Assembly: GCA_026989375.1 (NCBI GenBank)
Contig: JALSJJ010000226.1
Span: forward strand, 1 to 42,271
Source of the DNA: Rhodothermus sp.
GTDB taxonomy: Bacteria > Bacteroidota > Rhodothermia > Rhodothermales > Rhodothermaceae
Direction of reading: 5' to 3'
DNA: 42,271 bases
The position numbers and the translations under genes were made by a program. The notes below the pieces were generated by a model. It was not told where the DNA came from and ran no database searches. It saw nothing but the letters and a program-made list of their open reading frames with translations. Of the stretch, positions 8,083 through 15,992 are shown piece by piece. Each line of letters opens with the position of its first letter. The first letter of the stretch is position 1.

Positions 8083-9024
8083 ATGAGTGCTGTCCTCCCT
8101 GAGGCTTTTGTAGCACGGTTACAGCGGCTGGTACCATCGGCGTGGCTACCCACCGTCGAAGCAGCCTTTCGGGTGCCCCGCATTACAGCTTTTCGCGTGA
8201 ACACATTGCAGACGGATCGCGCGACCGTACAGGCTGCCCTGACAGCCGAAGGGATTCATCCACATCCGGTTGACTGGTACCCCGACGCGTTCTGGGTACC
8301 TCCGGAAGCACGAGCAGCCCTGCTACAAAGCAGGGCCTATCAGGCCCGGTGGATTTACGTGCAGGACCTCTCGAGCATGCTCCCCCCGCTGGTGCTGGCG
8401 CCGGAACCCGGCTCCCGTGTGCTGGATCTCTGCGCCGCACCGGGCAGCAAAACGCTTCAACTGGCCTGTCTCCTGCAGGGCCAGGGCGAGATTGCCGCGG
8501 TCGAAGTCGTACGCACACGCTTTTACCGCCTGCGGGCAAACGTGCAGGCATACGGCGCGCCCAATGTGCGGCTGTTCCTGCAAGACGGCAGACGCGTAGG
8601 CCGCTATCGCCCCGCCTACTTTGATTACATCCTGGTTGATGCCCCCTGCTCTGCCGAAGGACGCTTCCACCTGAGCGACCCGAAATCCTTCGCCTACTGG
8701 AGCCCTCGAAAAATCCAAGAAATGGCCCGCAAACAGTATCGGCTGCTGGTCTCGGCCGTCGAAAGCCTGCGTCCCGGCGGCGTGCTCGTCTATGCCACCT
8801 GTACGATGGCTCCGGAAGAAAACGAAGCCGTGCTCGACCGCCTGCTCCGTCGTTTTAGTAAGAGGCTCACCGTCGAACCCATCAAGCTCCCTCTCCCCAA
8901 TCAGCTGCCCGGTCTCGAACGCTGGGAAGGCCGCACTTTCCATCCCGACCTACGACACGCCCGCCGAATTTTACCTACCCCAGAAATGGAAGGCTTCTTC
9001 CTGTGTCGCCTGCGGAAAAGTTGA
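8083..9024 (+). CDS. RsmB/NOP (NSUN)-family RNA m5C methyltransferase
   Basis: 313 residues. The N-terminal part (PRITAFRVNTLQTD) resembles the RNA-binding lead of this family. The SAM-dependent Rossmann domain has motif I DLCAAPGSKTLQL, the acidic VEVVRTRFYRLRANV stretch, motif IV DAPCSAEG and motif VI ATCTMAPEENE. Both cysteines used in RNA m5C catalysis are present (PC in motif IV, TC in motif VI). The protein is short and lacks a clear C-terminal PUA domain such as that of RsmF, so it is a minimal family member; the target (rRNA or tRNA) cannot be told from sequence. It is divergent from clpX and ends 12 bases before the convergent MCP-like gene. A degraded copy of its 3' end occurs at 11127-11297. 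Confidence 0.9.
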   Translation: MSAVLPEAFVARLQRLVPSAWLPTVEAAFRVPRITAFRVNTLQTDRATVQAALTAEGIHPHPVDWYPDAFWVPPEARAALLQSRAYQARWIYVQDLSSMLPPLVLAPEPGSRVLDLCAAPGSKTLQLACLLQGQGEIAAVEVVRTRFYRLRANVQAYGAPNVRLFLQDGRRVGRYRPAYFDYILVDAPCSAEGRFHLSDPKSFAYWSPRKIQEMARKQYRLLVSAVESLRPGGVLVYATCTMAPEENEAVLDRLLRRFSKRLTVEPIKLPLPNQLPGLERWEGRTFHPDLRHARRILPTPEMEGFFLCRLRKS

Positions 9025-9036
9025 GGTCCTTTTCCC

Positions 9037-10362
9037 CTAAAAAAGCTCAATGCGTGGTCCTTCCTCACCCTCTTCGCCACCCGCTCCTCCTTCCGGCGGC
9101 TTCGATTCCTTAGTCGGTAAGATCGGCCGCTCACGCCCTGATGGCTCCTGTAACCACCGGGCGCCCTGAATAAGGTAGGTCTCTACCCGCTGGAGTAAAA
9201 GAATCACCTGTTCAATTTCCTGACGGGCTACATCCTGAAACTGAACCGCTCCAAGCGCCTCCGAAAGCTGAGCGACGACCTGACTGCTGTTGACCTGCTC
9301 AACCACCTCTACCAGCGAGGAAATACGCCGATTGTTCTCGCGCAGCGCCTGCTCAATCTGCTGACTGGCCCGCTGCAGTTCCTGCAATTCCTGAACATTC
9401 GTCTCCAGTAGCGTGCTCAGTTGCGTAATCTTTTCCTGTAGCCGCTGCGTAACCTGAGCAACCTGCCGATCGATCGAAGCCGCAAGTACCCGGGTTCGCT
9501 CCGACAGCTTCTGCACTTCTCCCGCTACCACTGCAAAGCTACGTCCCGCCTCCCCTGCACGGGTCGCCTCAATCGTCGCATTCAGGGCAAGCAGATGCGT
9601 CTGCCGGGCAATCCCGTCAATCTGATCGACCAACGGCTTCAATTGCCGCGCCTCATCGACCAGTTGCTGCAAATGCTGCAACTCTTTACGGGTACGAACC
9701 AGCTGCGCATCCAGGTAGTTATGGATTTTTTGCTCAACCACTTCCAGTTCCTGATTGCCCTGGGCCACATCGCGCACCTCCCGCGCAATTTCGGCAATAC
9801 GTGTGACTTGCTCCTGCGAAGCGACATGGATCCGGTTCAAATGCTCCACCAGATGCATGACATCCCCCTCTGTGCGCGACAGCAAAGCGCGTAACCGGTT
9901 ACCAACTTCCTGCAGCGAGGGCTGCAATTGCAAAAGATCCCCTCCCAATGCCTGAACTTCGCGCTGAAGCTGGACAAGTGCCTGCTTTAGTTGATGCAGC
10001 TCCTCCTGACTGGCTGCCAGCGCCCGCTGAATCTGCGCTAAGTGCTGCTGTCCCTGTTCCAATTCCTGGCGTAAGGCCGCCAGTTCTTCTGCCTGCACCT
10101 CGTGAGAACGAAGCGGTTCCAAGTGTGCCGTTTCAACTGTAGATTGGGTGTCTGAAGAAGTTTCGCGATGAATACGTAATCGACTACCCAGTAACCACCC
10201 TCCCAGTACACCTAAAAGACCACTTCCTTCTGTCAGCAGAATTATCCAGAATGCCGGTTGCCATTTCTGCCGCTGAGCAAGCCCCCACCCCAGACTACCT
10301 AACAGGATACTGTAACAGAGCACGGCGACTAATAACCAGCCGGAACGTGACAACTGCATCAT
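9037..10362 (-). CDS. Methyl-accepting chemotaxis-like signalling protein without a periplasmic ligand domain
   Basis: 441 residues. Two hydrophobic segments (about 8-28 and 37-60) are separated by only a few residues, so no extracellular sensor domain exists. A long coiled coil (about 85-245) leads to the MCP signalling tip at about 246-285, with [20 protein letters not shown] then [16 protein letters not shown]. The return coil ends in [15 protein letters not shown] (about 372-386), a QDxxRQ motif also seen in CheZ-like and short MCP-like proteins. The C-terminus is acidic and glycine-rich. It should dock with CheA/CheW at the inner membrane, but no che genes are nearby. The start at 10360-10362 has a good AAGGAG six bases upstream; the next codon is also ATG. 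It may sense membrane state or act with an unseen partner. Confidence 0.88.
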   Translation of the reverse strand: MMQLSRSGWLLVAVLCYSILLGSLGWGLAQRQKWQPAFWIILLTEGSGLLGVLGGWLLGSRLRIHRETSSDTQSTVETAHLEPLRSHEVQAEELAALRQELEQGQQHLAQIQRALAASQEELHQLKQALVQLQREVQALGGDLLQLQPSLQEVGNRLRALLSRTEGDVMHLVEHLNRIHVASQEQVTRIAEIAREVRDVAQGNQELEVVEQKIHNYLDAQLVRTRKELQHLQQLVDEARQLKPLVDQIDGIARQTHLLALNATIEATRAGEAGRSFAVVAGEVQKLSERTRVLAASIDRQVAQVTQRLQEKITQLSTLLETNVQELQELQRASQQIEQALRENNRRISSLVEVVEQVNSSQVVAQLSEALGAVQFQDVARQEIEQVILLLQRVETYLIQGARWLQEPSGRERPILPTKESKPPEGGAGGEEGEEGPRIELF

Positions 10363-11126
10363 CCTTCACTCCTTGCGCGCTCTGAATGCGAGCCAGACAG
10401 ATGTTATGGTCTCTATTTTTTATTTTATTACGTTTTGGCAACATTTCAGTGTGTTCACTAAAATTTAATAATCCGTTTGAATGACAAAAACGGTACGCTG
10501 CATCCCATACCCTGCAAACCTGGAAAATGCGCTGCACAATAGCCCTGGGCTGCACCCAGTATGCCGCTTAATTTCCGCTACAGTTCTCCCTCTGACCGTG
10601 TAGGTCCATCGCTGCACCTTTTTGCTTCACGCCGAACGATCATCAGACTTATGCTCCTTAGAACCTGGCGTTAGCCGCTTTGCCCATATGGTGCAGCTCC
10701 GAGCATGTTAGGACCAGACACGCTCCTGACAACGAGGGCGCAACCCTTCCGAAAATCTCTCCGAACGTTGTAAGAGAACGGCCGCCGTTGTCAGAAGAGT
10801 GCATTGCCGGAGGTGAGGTAGGCCTCTTCCAGAGACATGGGCAGCGCACCCGGCTGTCGCGTCACAGCCGCCCAGCACCCGACGATACGCTGCTCCTTCT
10901 CTTCACGTCCAGCACCTGCTCATTAAAGAGGCCCGTGCAGTCGTCGCCCTCCTCGAAGCCAGGCCTGGAATATGTTCAAAGGCGAACCGGGCGGCCTGCT
11001 GCTACACGTGGTTCCTCCTCAGCCCCACGCCTGAACAGGCCGTCCGCTTCTTCACCTCGCAAGATGTGATTACGACTGCCTTCGAAAAAACGCGTCCGCC
11101 CATCTCTGGCAAAGTCCAGCAGGACA
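10363..11126. other. Long non-coding or decayed stretch
   Basis: The first part (about 10380-10490) is AT-rich, with runs such as TTTTTTATTTTATTACG, and probably holds the promoter of the MCP-like gene. The rest is GC-rich with no convincing gene. An inverted repeat CTGACAACG (10726-10734) / CGTTGTCAG (10786-10794) encloses about 50 bases and could fold. From about 10920 on, one plus-strand frame reads KEARAVVALLEARPGI and continues open into the methyltransferase-like remnant after 11127, which suggests decayed coding sequence. I cannot assign a function to it. Confidence 0.4.
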
Positions 11127-11297
11127 ACATGGCAAACAAGGCCCTGCTCGATCGCCTATTCCGTCGCGCTGGCGAGCGGCTTACAGCCGCTCCCTGCAGC
11201 TTTCCCTTACTACTTTCCAACCATTCCCCTTCCCGGTGTCGGGAGGGATTCCTCTGCTGCTATGTCACCTGCGGAAAAGCTCCAAAAAGCTCATCCC
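11127..11297 (+). pseudogene. Degraded copy of the 3' end of the RsmB/NOP methyltransferase gene
   Basis: AACAAGGCCCTGCTCGATCG and the following CCTATTCCGTCG (11134-11165) match the intact gene at 8821-8852 in 26 of 32 positions by hand alignment. The encoded LLDRLFRRAGERLT parallels VLDRLLRRFSKRLT. Similarity then fades, and returns at the end: CCTGCGGAAAAG (11268-11279) equals the last codons of the intact gene (9009-9020), followed by AAAAAGCTCA in both. About 80 bases of the middle are missing. The intact gene ends in CRLRKS; here the frame is shifted. This is a partial, decayed duplicate lying on the far side of the MCP-like gene. Similarity upstream of 11127 is not clear. Confidence 0.6.
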
Positions 11298-11346
11298 TGT
11301 CGCTTGCACATAGCGCTGGCGCATGCCCTGCTAAGCTTGCAATCGC

Positions 11347-11667
11347 TTAATTCGAAGAAATCAGAAATGCCCGGATCTTCTGCACCTCCTCTTCGGTCAG
11401 GTTGGCCCGCACGCGCATGTGATGCGTGATGATCTCCCACTCCGCATCGCCAAAAGCCGCAGGAGGTGGTGCATTATGGCAACGAATGCAGTTTTCCCCC
11501 CAGAGCTGTACGCCTGGCTTGGTATCAATTGCCCGTAACCGCGGCGTGGGGTCACCACGCTGTTGTTCTGCTTCCACCATATTTGCCCGAAAGGCTACAG
11601 GGCTACAACCGATGCCGCCTATGCTGAGCACACCCAGACTAAGCAGCAGCATATAGAGCTTTTTCAT
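11347..11667 (-). CDS. Small monoheme cytochrome c lipoprotein
   Basis: 106 residues from ATG 11665-11667. This start is chosen because it opens the signal peptide directly and AAAGG lies upstream; an earlier in-frame ATG would add nine residues. The signal peptide runs KKLYMLLLSLGVLSIGGIGC, with cysteine at the likely lipobox, so it is probably a lipid-anchored periplasmic protein. One heme-binding CxxCH motif (CIRCH) follows, and a methionine in HHMRVRANLTEEE is a candidate axial ligand. It ends with the helix EEEVQKIRAFLISS typical of class I cytochromes c. It is the last gene of a three-gene minus-strand run with a porin and another cytochrome c, separated from the porin stop by 23 bases. 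It is likely an electron carrier; its partner is unknown. Confidence 0.85.
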   Translation of the reverse strand: MKKLYMLLLSLGVLSIGGIGCSPVAFRANMVEAEQQRGDPTPRLRAIDTKPGVQLWGENCIRCHNAPPPAAFGDAEWEIITHHMRVRANLTEEEVQKIRAFLISSN

Positions 11668-11690
11668 GGCGCCTTTCCAGATTAAAATTT

Positions 11691-12914
11691 TCAAAATCCA
11701 ATGGCAATATGAATCATGAAGGCATTTCTAAAGAATCCTTCCTCGTGTTCTTCTGCGACCGTTTCGGTTTTGAGCAGTCCTTCTCCTTCCTCGTCGTGCG
11801 CTTCCAGCGGATTAATGATCAGATAGCTGAACTTGACCACCGTACGCCAATCGATCCAGTAATTGAGTCCTATGGCGTATTCACGCTGCCGAGTCCCCCA
11901 CGGGGCCTCCGGAGCCAGCTCCATTTGCGAAATGCGTCCGACCAGCTCCAGGTGGCGCAGTAGCGCATGGGGTACAAAGGAAGGCTGCAGCGAAGCCTGG
12001 AGAAAGTACGCCCAGCTGGTATTGTCGAATGTCAGTGACGTCGGCGGTCCTACGCCGGAGGCTGTGAACGTATAAGTGGCCCGGTCGACCTGCACGTTGT
12101 TGTACTGCCCCTTGATATTCAGGACACTCTGGAGCGCCGGCAGGGTACGAATCAGGTTCACATCCACACTGTACATCCGGGCCGCCACCTTTTCGTATTC
12201 AGAGCCGTCGGTACCCACCCGGGCATACTGTCCCGACAGTCCGATTTCCAGCGAAAGATTAGAAAAAGGCAGCACACTGATACGTCCTCCAACAGCTTTA
12301 TTGCGATTGTTATCTTCTACCTGACTGAAAATCAGACGTCCGGCTTCCGCCGGATTGTCCTCTCCTGCCACAAGCGCCGGTCCATTGGTGACATAAACGG
12401 CATAGGTCAGGCGTCCTTCTCCCAGCGGAAATGCACCGCGTAGCTCAAAACCAAAGTCCACGGTGGGTCCCACAGGATTGTGATGGTCGAACCCTAACGG
12501 CGCAGTAGGTAGCCGATTAATCCAGGCGGGATGTAAATTCGGTACGAAAATGCCGAAAGGAAGCAAAAACTGCCCGATCCGAGCCGTTATCCGATTGGTC
12601 AGTTTATAAGCTACGTTTGCATATTCCAGGTCGAAGGTGACCTCTCCCTCATCAAACGCCACCCCTAATTCGCCCTCAAAAAGCAGCCGATCTGACTGCC
12701 GCCACAGAAAAATCGGATTAAAGCTCCCTCCTACAAAACTGCTGTTCAGGGGCTTACCCTCAAACTTGCGGATTTCCAACCCAGAATGCGCATACCCCCG
12801 CACTGTGAAAAGGCTCTGCCCAGGCGTCGGATCCAGTCGCTGGGCCTTGACAAGAGGAAAGCCAGTAATCATCCATAACGTAACGCCCCAGAGGATATAG
12901 CATCGGTATCTCAT
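11691..12914 (-). CDS. Outer membrane beta-barrel porin-like protein
   Basis: 407 residues from ATG 12912-12914, with GGAGA upstream as ribosome binding site. A longer in-frame start at 12986 would overlap the preceding cytochrome gene and precede the signal peptide, so it is less likely. The signal peptide is YRCYILWGVTLWMITGFPLVKA. The mature protein is a series of amphipathic beta-strands (LLFEGELGVAFDEGEVTFD, RITARIGQFLLPFGIF, LTYAVYVTNGPAL), ends with phenylalanine (MIHIAIGF), and has the GQFLLPFG-type element common in phosphate-selective-like (OprO/OprP-type) porins and Bacteroidota homologues. Substrate is unknown. It lies between two cytochrome c genes, which hints at a respiratory or redox context, for example uptake of an electron acceptor; that is inference only. 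Confidence 0.82.
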   Translation of the reverse strand: MRYRCYILWGVTLWMITGFPLVKAQRLDPTPGQSLFTVRGYAHSGLEIRKFEGKPLNSSFVGGSFNPIFLWRQSDRLLFEGELGVAFDEGEVTFDLEYANVAYKLTNRITARIGQFLLPFGIFVPNLHPAWINRLPTAPLGFDHHNPVGPTVDFGFELRGAFPLGEGRLTYAVYVTNGPALVAGEDNPAEAGRLIFSQVEDNNRNKAVGGRISVLPFSNLSLEIGLSGQYARVGTDGSEYEKVAARMYSVDVNLIRTLPALQSVLNIKGQYNNVQVDRATYTFTASGVGPPTSLTFDNTSWAYFLQASLQPSFVPHALLRHLELVGRISQMELAPEAPWGTRQREYAIGLNYWIDWRTVVKFSYLIINPLEAHDEEGEGLLKTETVAEEHEEGFFRNAFMIHIAIGF

Positions 12915-12930
12915 GGCATTTCTCCAATTT

Positions 12931-13347
12931 TTACTTCCGTGCCAGGCTGCGCATATACGTAACCACCTGCCACCGCTCTGCTTCACTCAAAATCGCCTTG
13001 AAGGCAGGCATTGCCCCACGACCTTCGCTGATCTTCCAGAACAGTGCGCCGTCCGATTGTGCCTGCACTTCCTTAGAGGTCAAATCGGCCGGTCGTGGAT
13101 TAAGTGCCATACCTGCCGGACCGTCCCCTCGTCCCTTATTGCCATGGCAGACGGCACACTGTTGCTGAAAGATTTTTGCTCCAGCCTTGATGGCCTCTTC
13201 GACGCGATCGGCATAGGGATTTTTCAGGGTATCGGCCCAGGCGGGCGCCTTCCATTTGCTCTGCACGGCTTCCGGTCGTTGTAAGTATGCCCCCAGGCCA
13301 CCCCCCAGACTAACCAGCAAGAGTACCGTGAAAGTGCCTTTCTTCAT
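12931..13347 (-). CDS. Monoheme class I cytochrome c
   Basis: 138 residues. The N-terminal hydrophobic segment (KKGTFTVLLLVSLGGGLGAY) is a signal peptide or membrane anchor with no lipobox cysteine. The heme motif is CAVCH within FQQQCAVCHGNKGRGDGPAG. The distal methionine is probably in GRGAMPAFKAILSE, and the C-terminal helix is SEAERWQVVTYMRSLA, a standard class I c-type fold of the cbb3-associated or nitrite/arsenite-linked kind. First gene of the three-gene run; the porin ATG follows its stop by 16 bases. An AAAAGG stretch lies unusually close to the ATG (13345-13347). The AT-rich upstream region (13348-13499) should hold the operon promoter. Confidence 0.9.
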   Translation of the reverse strand: MKKGTFTVLLLVSLGGGLGAYLQRPEAVQSKWKAPAWADTLKNPYADRVEEAIKAGAKIFQQQCAVCHGNKGRGDGPAGMALNPRPADLTSKEVQAQSDGALFWKISEGRGAMPAFKAILSEAERWQVVTYMRSLARK

Positions 13348-13499
13348 CCTTTTACTTCGCTCAGATCTTGGATTGCCTATCGATCCTATGTTTAAACAAA
13401 AAATCCGATCTGAGCAAGTACGTATATAAAAAGTTACATTTAAAAATTAACGTTTTCAGATACATTTGTATTTATGAAATCATTACACCTTTTATAAAA

Positions 13500-13531
13500 A
13501 ATCCCCGAGACATTACGTTGTCTCGGGGATT
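13500..13531 (-). terminator. Intrinsic terminator after kbl
   Basis: Perfect 13-bp stem AATCCCCGAGACA / TGTCTCGGGGATT with a six-base loop (13513-13518). Read on the minus strand it is followed by a T-run (complement of the A-run at 13496-13500). It lies 21 bases after the kbl stop codon. Confidence 0.9.
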
Positions 13532-13552
13532 CTGTGCGTGACTTAGTAAACT

Positions 13553-14740
13553 TTACGCTACCAGCACCCCCAGCTCCCGGCCCACTTTCTCAAAAGCGCG
13601 GATTGCAAAGTCCAGATCCTCGCGCGTGTGCGCAGCGCTGGGCATGACGCGAATGCGAGCCGCCCCTTTCGGAACGGTCGGGTAGCCGATCGCCATGGCA
13701 AAGACACCTTCTTCGAACAGGCGCCGACTGAACTCCTGAGCCAGCGGCGCTTCGCCCAGCATGATTGGCGTGATAGGCGTCTCGCTTTTGCCCGTATCGA
13801 AACCCAGCTCCTGCATGCTCTTCTTGAAGTAGCGGGCGTTATCCCAGAGGCGATCGACCAGCTCGGTGCTTTCTTCCAGCAGGTCGATCGCGGCCAGGCA
13901 GGCAGCGACATCGGGGACGGTCATAGCGCTGGAGAACAGGAACGGACGGCCCCGTTGGCGGAGCCATTCGATCAGCCTTCGGCTGCCCGCCACAACCCCC
14001 CCCATCACGCCAAAAGCCTTCGACATGGTTCCTACCTCGATATCTACCACACCGTGCAGGTCAAAATGATCGACGATGCCCCGGCCGCCTCGGCCCAGTA
14101 CGCCTTCGCCGTGCGCATCGTCCACCATCAGGATGCATCCGTAGCGCTTGGCCAGTTCGGCCAGACGGGGCAGCGGGGCAATGTCGCCGTCCATGCTAAA
14201 AACGCCATCGGTTACGATCAGCTTGCGCCGGTATTGCGGCCCATGCTCTTTGATCAAGTCCTCCAGCGCTTCGACGTCGTTATGTGGATAGGCGATGATC
14301 TTGGCGCGGCTCAGGCGGCAGCCGTCGATAATGCTGGCGTGGTTAAGCTGATCGCTGAAGATTACATCTTCTCGGCCCACAATCGCCGGGATCGTGGCCA
14401 GGTTGGCTGCAAAGCCGCTCTGGAACGTGATGGCGGCCTCTACACCTTTGAATTCGGCCAGTCGTCGTTCCAGCTCCACGTGCAGCCTCATCGTGCCGGC
14501 AATCGTGCGCACGGCCCCGGGTCCCACGCCGTACTGCTCCATAGCTTTGCGAGCAGCTTCCACCAGGCGGGGATGGTTAGCCAGCCCCAGGTAGTTGTTC
14601 GAGCAGAAGTTCAGCACACGCCTGCCATCGACGGTCAGCCAGGCACCCTGTGGCGATTCGATGGTCCGGATATGCGTGTAAAGGCCGGCTTCCTTCAGTG
14701 CAGCCAGCTCTTCATCAATCCAGCTCAGCGGATGGCTCAT
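13553..14740 (-). CDS. kbl: 2-amino-3-ketobutyrate coenzyme A ligase (glycine C-acetyltransferase)
   Basis: 395 residues, PLP-dependent alpha-oxoamine synthase family, fold-type I aminotransferase-like. Visible signatures: [32 protein letters not shown]; the PLP-stacking His in [12 protein letters not shown] (H134); the PLP-binding Asp in MVDDAHGEG (D208); and the Schiff-base lysine in GTMSKAFG (K241). It cleaves 2-amino-3-oxobutyrate with CoA to glycine and acetyl-CoA in threonine breakdown. BioF and serine palmitoyltransferase share the fold, and family similarity alone would not exclude them. The adjacent threonine dehydrogenase gene, 59 bases upstream on the same strand, makes KBL the best call. 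A strong terminator follows. Length equals the usual about 395-400. Confidence 0.93.
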   Translation of the reverse strand: MSHPLSWIDEELAALKEAGLYTHIRTIESPQGAWLTVDGRRVLNFCSNNYLGLANHPRLVEAARKAMEQYGVGPGAVRTIAGTMRLHVELERRLAEFKGVEAAITFQSGFAANLATIPAIVGREDVIFSDQLNHASIIDGCRLSRAKIIAYPHNDVEALEDLIKEHGPQYRRKLIVTDGVFSMDGDIAPLPRLAELAKRYGCILMVDDAHGEGVLGRGGRGIVDHFDLHGVVDIEVGTMSKAFGVMGGVVAGSRRLIEWLRQRGRPFLFSSAMTVPDVAACLAAIDLLEESTELVDRLWDNARYFKKSMQELGFDTGKSETPITPIMLGEAPLAQEFSRRLFEEGVFAMAIGYPTVPKGAARIRVMPSAAHTREDLDFAIRAFEKVGRELGVLVA

Positions 14741-14799
14741 GATGCTGCTGGGTTAGATTTAACACACTCCCTGTCAAAAAGATAACAGGTTTTGTCCCT

Positions 14800-15855
14800 T
14801 CAATCCATGTCGTTGGGATACAGCATGATTTTGGCCACCATCTCGTCGCCGGGGTGCATCAGGAGCTGAAAGGCCTGCTCATACGCTTCCAGAGGGAGCC
14901 GGTGGGTAATAAGCGGGCTGAGATCGACGGCACCGGTCTGCAGCAACGCCCGCATGCGATGCCAGGTGTCCCAGATGCGACGGCCGTAAATGCCCTGCAC
15001 GGTTGCTCCTTTGATGACCACCAGCTCATTCCAGTCGAGCGTTATCGCATCGCCGGTCAGCCCGAGGGCAGCCACCTGTCCCCCGGGTCGAAGCGCTTCC
15101 AGTGCAGCACGAATGGCCGAAGGCGCCCCGCTCATCTCCAGCACCACATCTACTCCATCTCCCCCGGTCAGCTCCTGCACCCGAGCCACCACCTCTTCCT
15201 GTTGGGGATTCAGCGTCACGTCGGCCCCCATACGCCTGGCCAGCGCCAGGCGCTGTTCGTTCAGGTCCGTAGCAATAATGATTCGGGCTCCTGCTACCCG
15301 GGCCACGGGAATGGCCATCAATCCAATCGGACCGCATCCACTGACCAGTACCGAGCGGCCGGCCAGGTCGAACGTGTAAACCGCATGCACGGCATTACCA
15401 AATGGATCCTGCAGGGCGGCAATCTCCGGGGGTACGTCTGGTGCATTGACCCAGACGTTTTCGGCCGGCACGCATACGTATTCGGCAAACGCACCGGGGC
15501 GGTCGATGCCAATTACCCGCGCATTCCGACACAGATGCGGTTGACCGGCGCGACAGGCTGCACAGGTGTGGTCCACAATGTGTCCCTCAGCCGATACCGG
15601 CTGCCCCACCTCCAGACCGTCCACCTCTTCACCTACGGCCACAATCTCACCCGCAAACTCATGTCCCAGAATCAATGGCGGCCGGATGCGGTGCTGACTC
15701 CAGGTATCCCAACGGTAAATGTGCACGTCGGTACCACAGATCGAAGCAGCCGTTACCCGGATCAACACGTCGCGCGGTCCCGGCCGCGGCACCTCCGTTT
15801 CGATCAATTCCAGCCCAGGAGCAGCTTGTATTTTTGCCAGGGCTTTCATTTTCAT
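14800..15855 (-). CDS. tdh: L-threonine 3-dehydrogenase (zinc-dependent MDR family)
   Basis: 351 residues, medium-chain dehydrogenase/reductase. Catalytic zinc ligands C40 (SICGTDVHIY), H65 and E66 (GHEFAGEI) are present. The NAD-binding Rossmann motif is VSGCGPIGLMAI, with an acidic ATDLNE end of strand 2 that favours NAD. DPFGNAVHAVYTFDLAG and IYGRRIWDTW are threonine dehydrogenase signatures. It oxidises L-threonine to 2-amino-3-oxobutyrate, which Kbl then uses. The structural zinc lobe is unusual: E. coli Tdh has four cysteines (GHITCGHCRNC...C), whereas here the first is aspartate (GHIVDHTCAACRAG; D95, C98, C101, C109). Asp could still bind zinc. The start could be Met1 or Met3. It is likely transcribed together with kbl. 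Confidence 0.94.
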   Translation of the reverse strand: MKMKALAKIQAAPGLELIETEVPRPGPRDVLIRVTAASICGTDVHIYRWDTWSQHRIRPPLILGHEFAGEIVAVGEEVDGLEVGQPVSAEGHIVDHTCAACRAGQPHLCRNARVIGIDRPGAFAEYVCVPAENVWVNAPDVPPEIAALQDPFGNAVHAVYTFDLAGRSVLVSGCGPIGLMAIPVARVAGARIIIATDLNEQRLALARRMGADVTLNPQQEEVVARVQELTGGDGVDVVLEMSGAPSAIRAALEALRPGGQVAALGLTGDAITLDWNELVVIKGATVQGIYGRRIWDTWHRMRALLQTGAVDLSPLITHRLPLEAYEQAFQLLMHPGDEMVAKIMLYPNDMD

Positions 15856-15943
15856 GCGTTTGGTTCTTCACGTGCGATAAACCTGTGCGCTGCACAGTAT
15901 ACGACAGGCATTTGTTAATACAGCACGATTTTTGGAAAAAAAA

Positions 15944-15967
15944 GATGCGCCCGGACCCGGGCGCATC
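15944..15967 (-). terminator. Intrinsic terminator of the secreted propeller gene
   Basis: Stem GATGCGCCCG / CGGGCGCATC with loop GACC. On the minus strand it is followed by a run of eight T (complement of 15936-15943). It lies about 25 bases past the stop at 15993 and also separates that gene from tdh. Confidence 0.9.
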
Positions 15968-15992
15968 CTGGAAAAAACGGAAAAGGCGACGC

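Noticed and set aside
10680..11069. A 129-codon open frame in the 10.7-11.1 kb stretch
   Set aside because: No ribosome binding site or recognisable pattern, and its composition differs from genes nearby; the stretch is better read as decayed sequence.
13553..14740. BioF (8-amino-7-oxononanoate synthase) or serine palmitoyltransferase for the kbl gene
   Set aside because: Same fold and motifs, but the adjacent threonine dehydrogenase gene makes KBL the better call.
13628..15918. Two long plus-strand frames of 350-385 codons
   Set aside because: They are antisense to kbl and tdh, both of which have clear family motifs; codon periodicity creates these frames.
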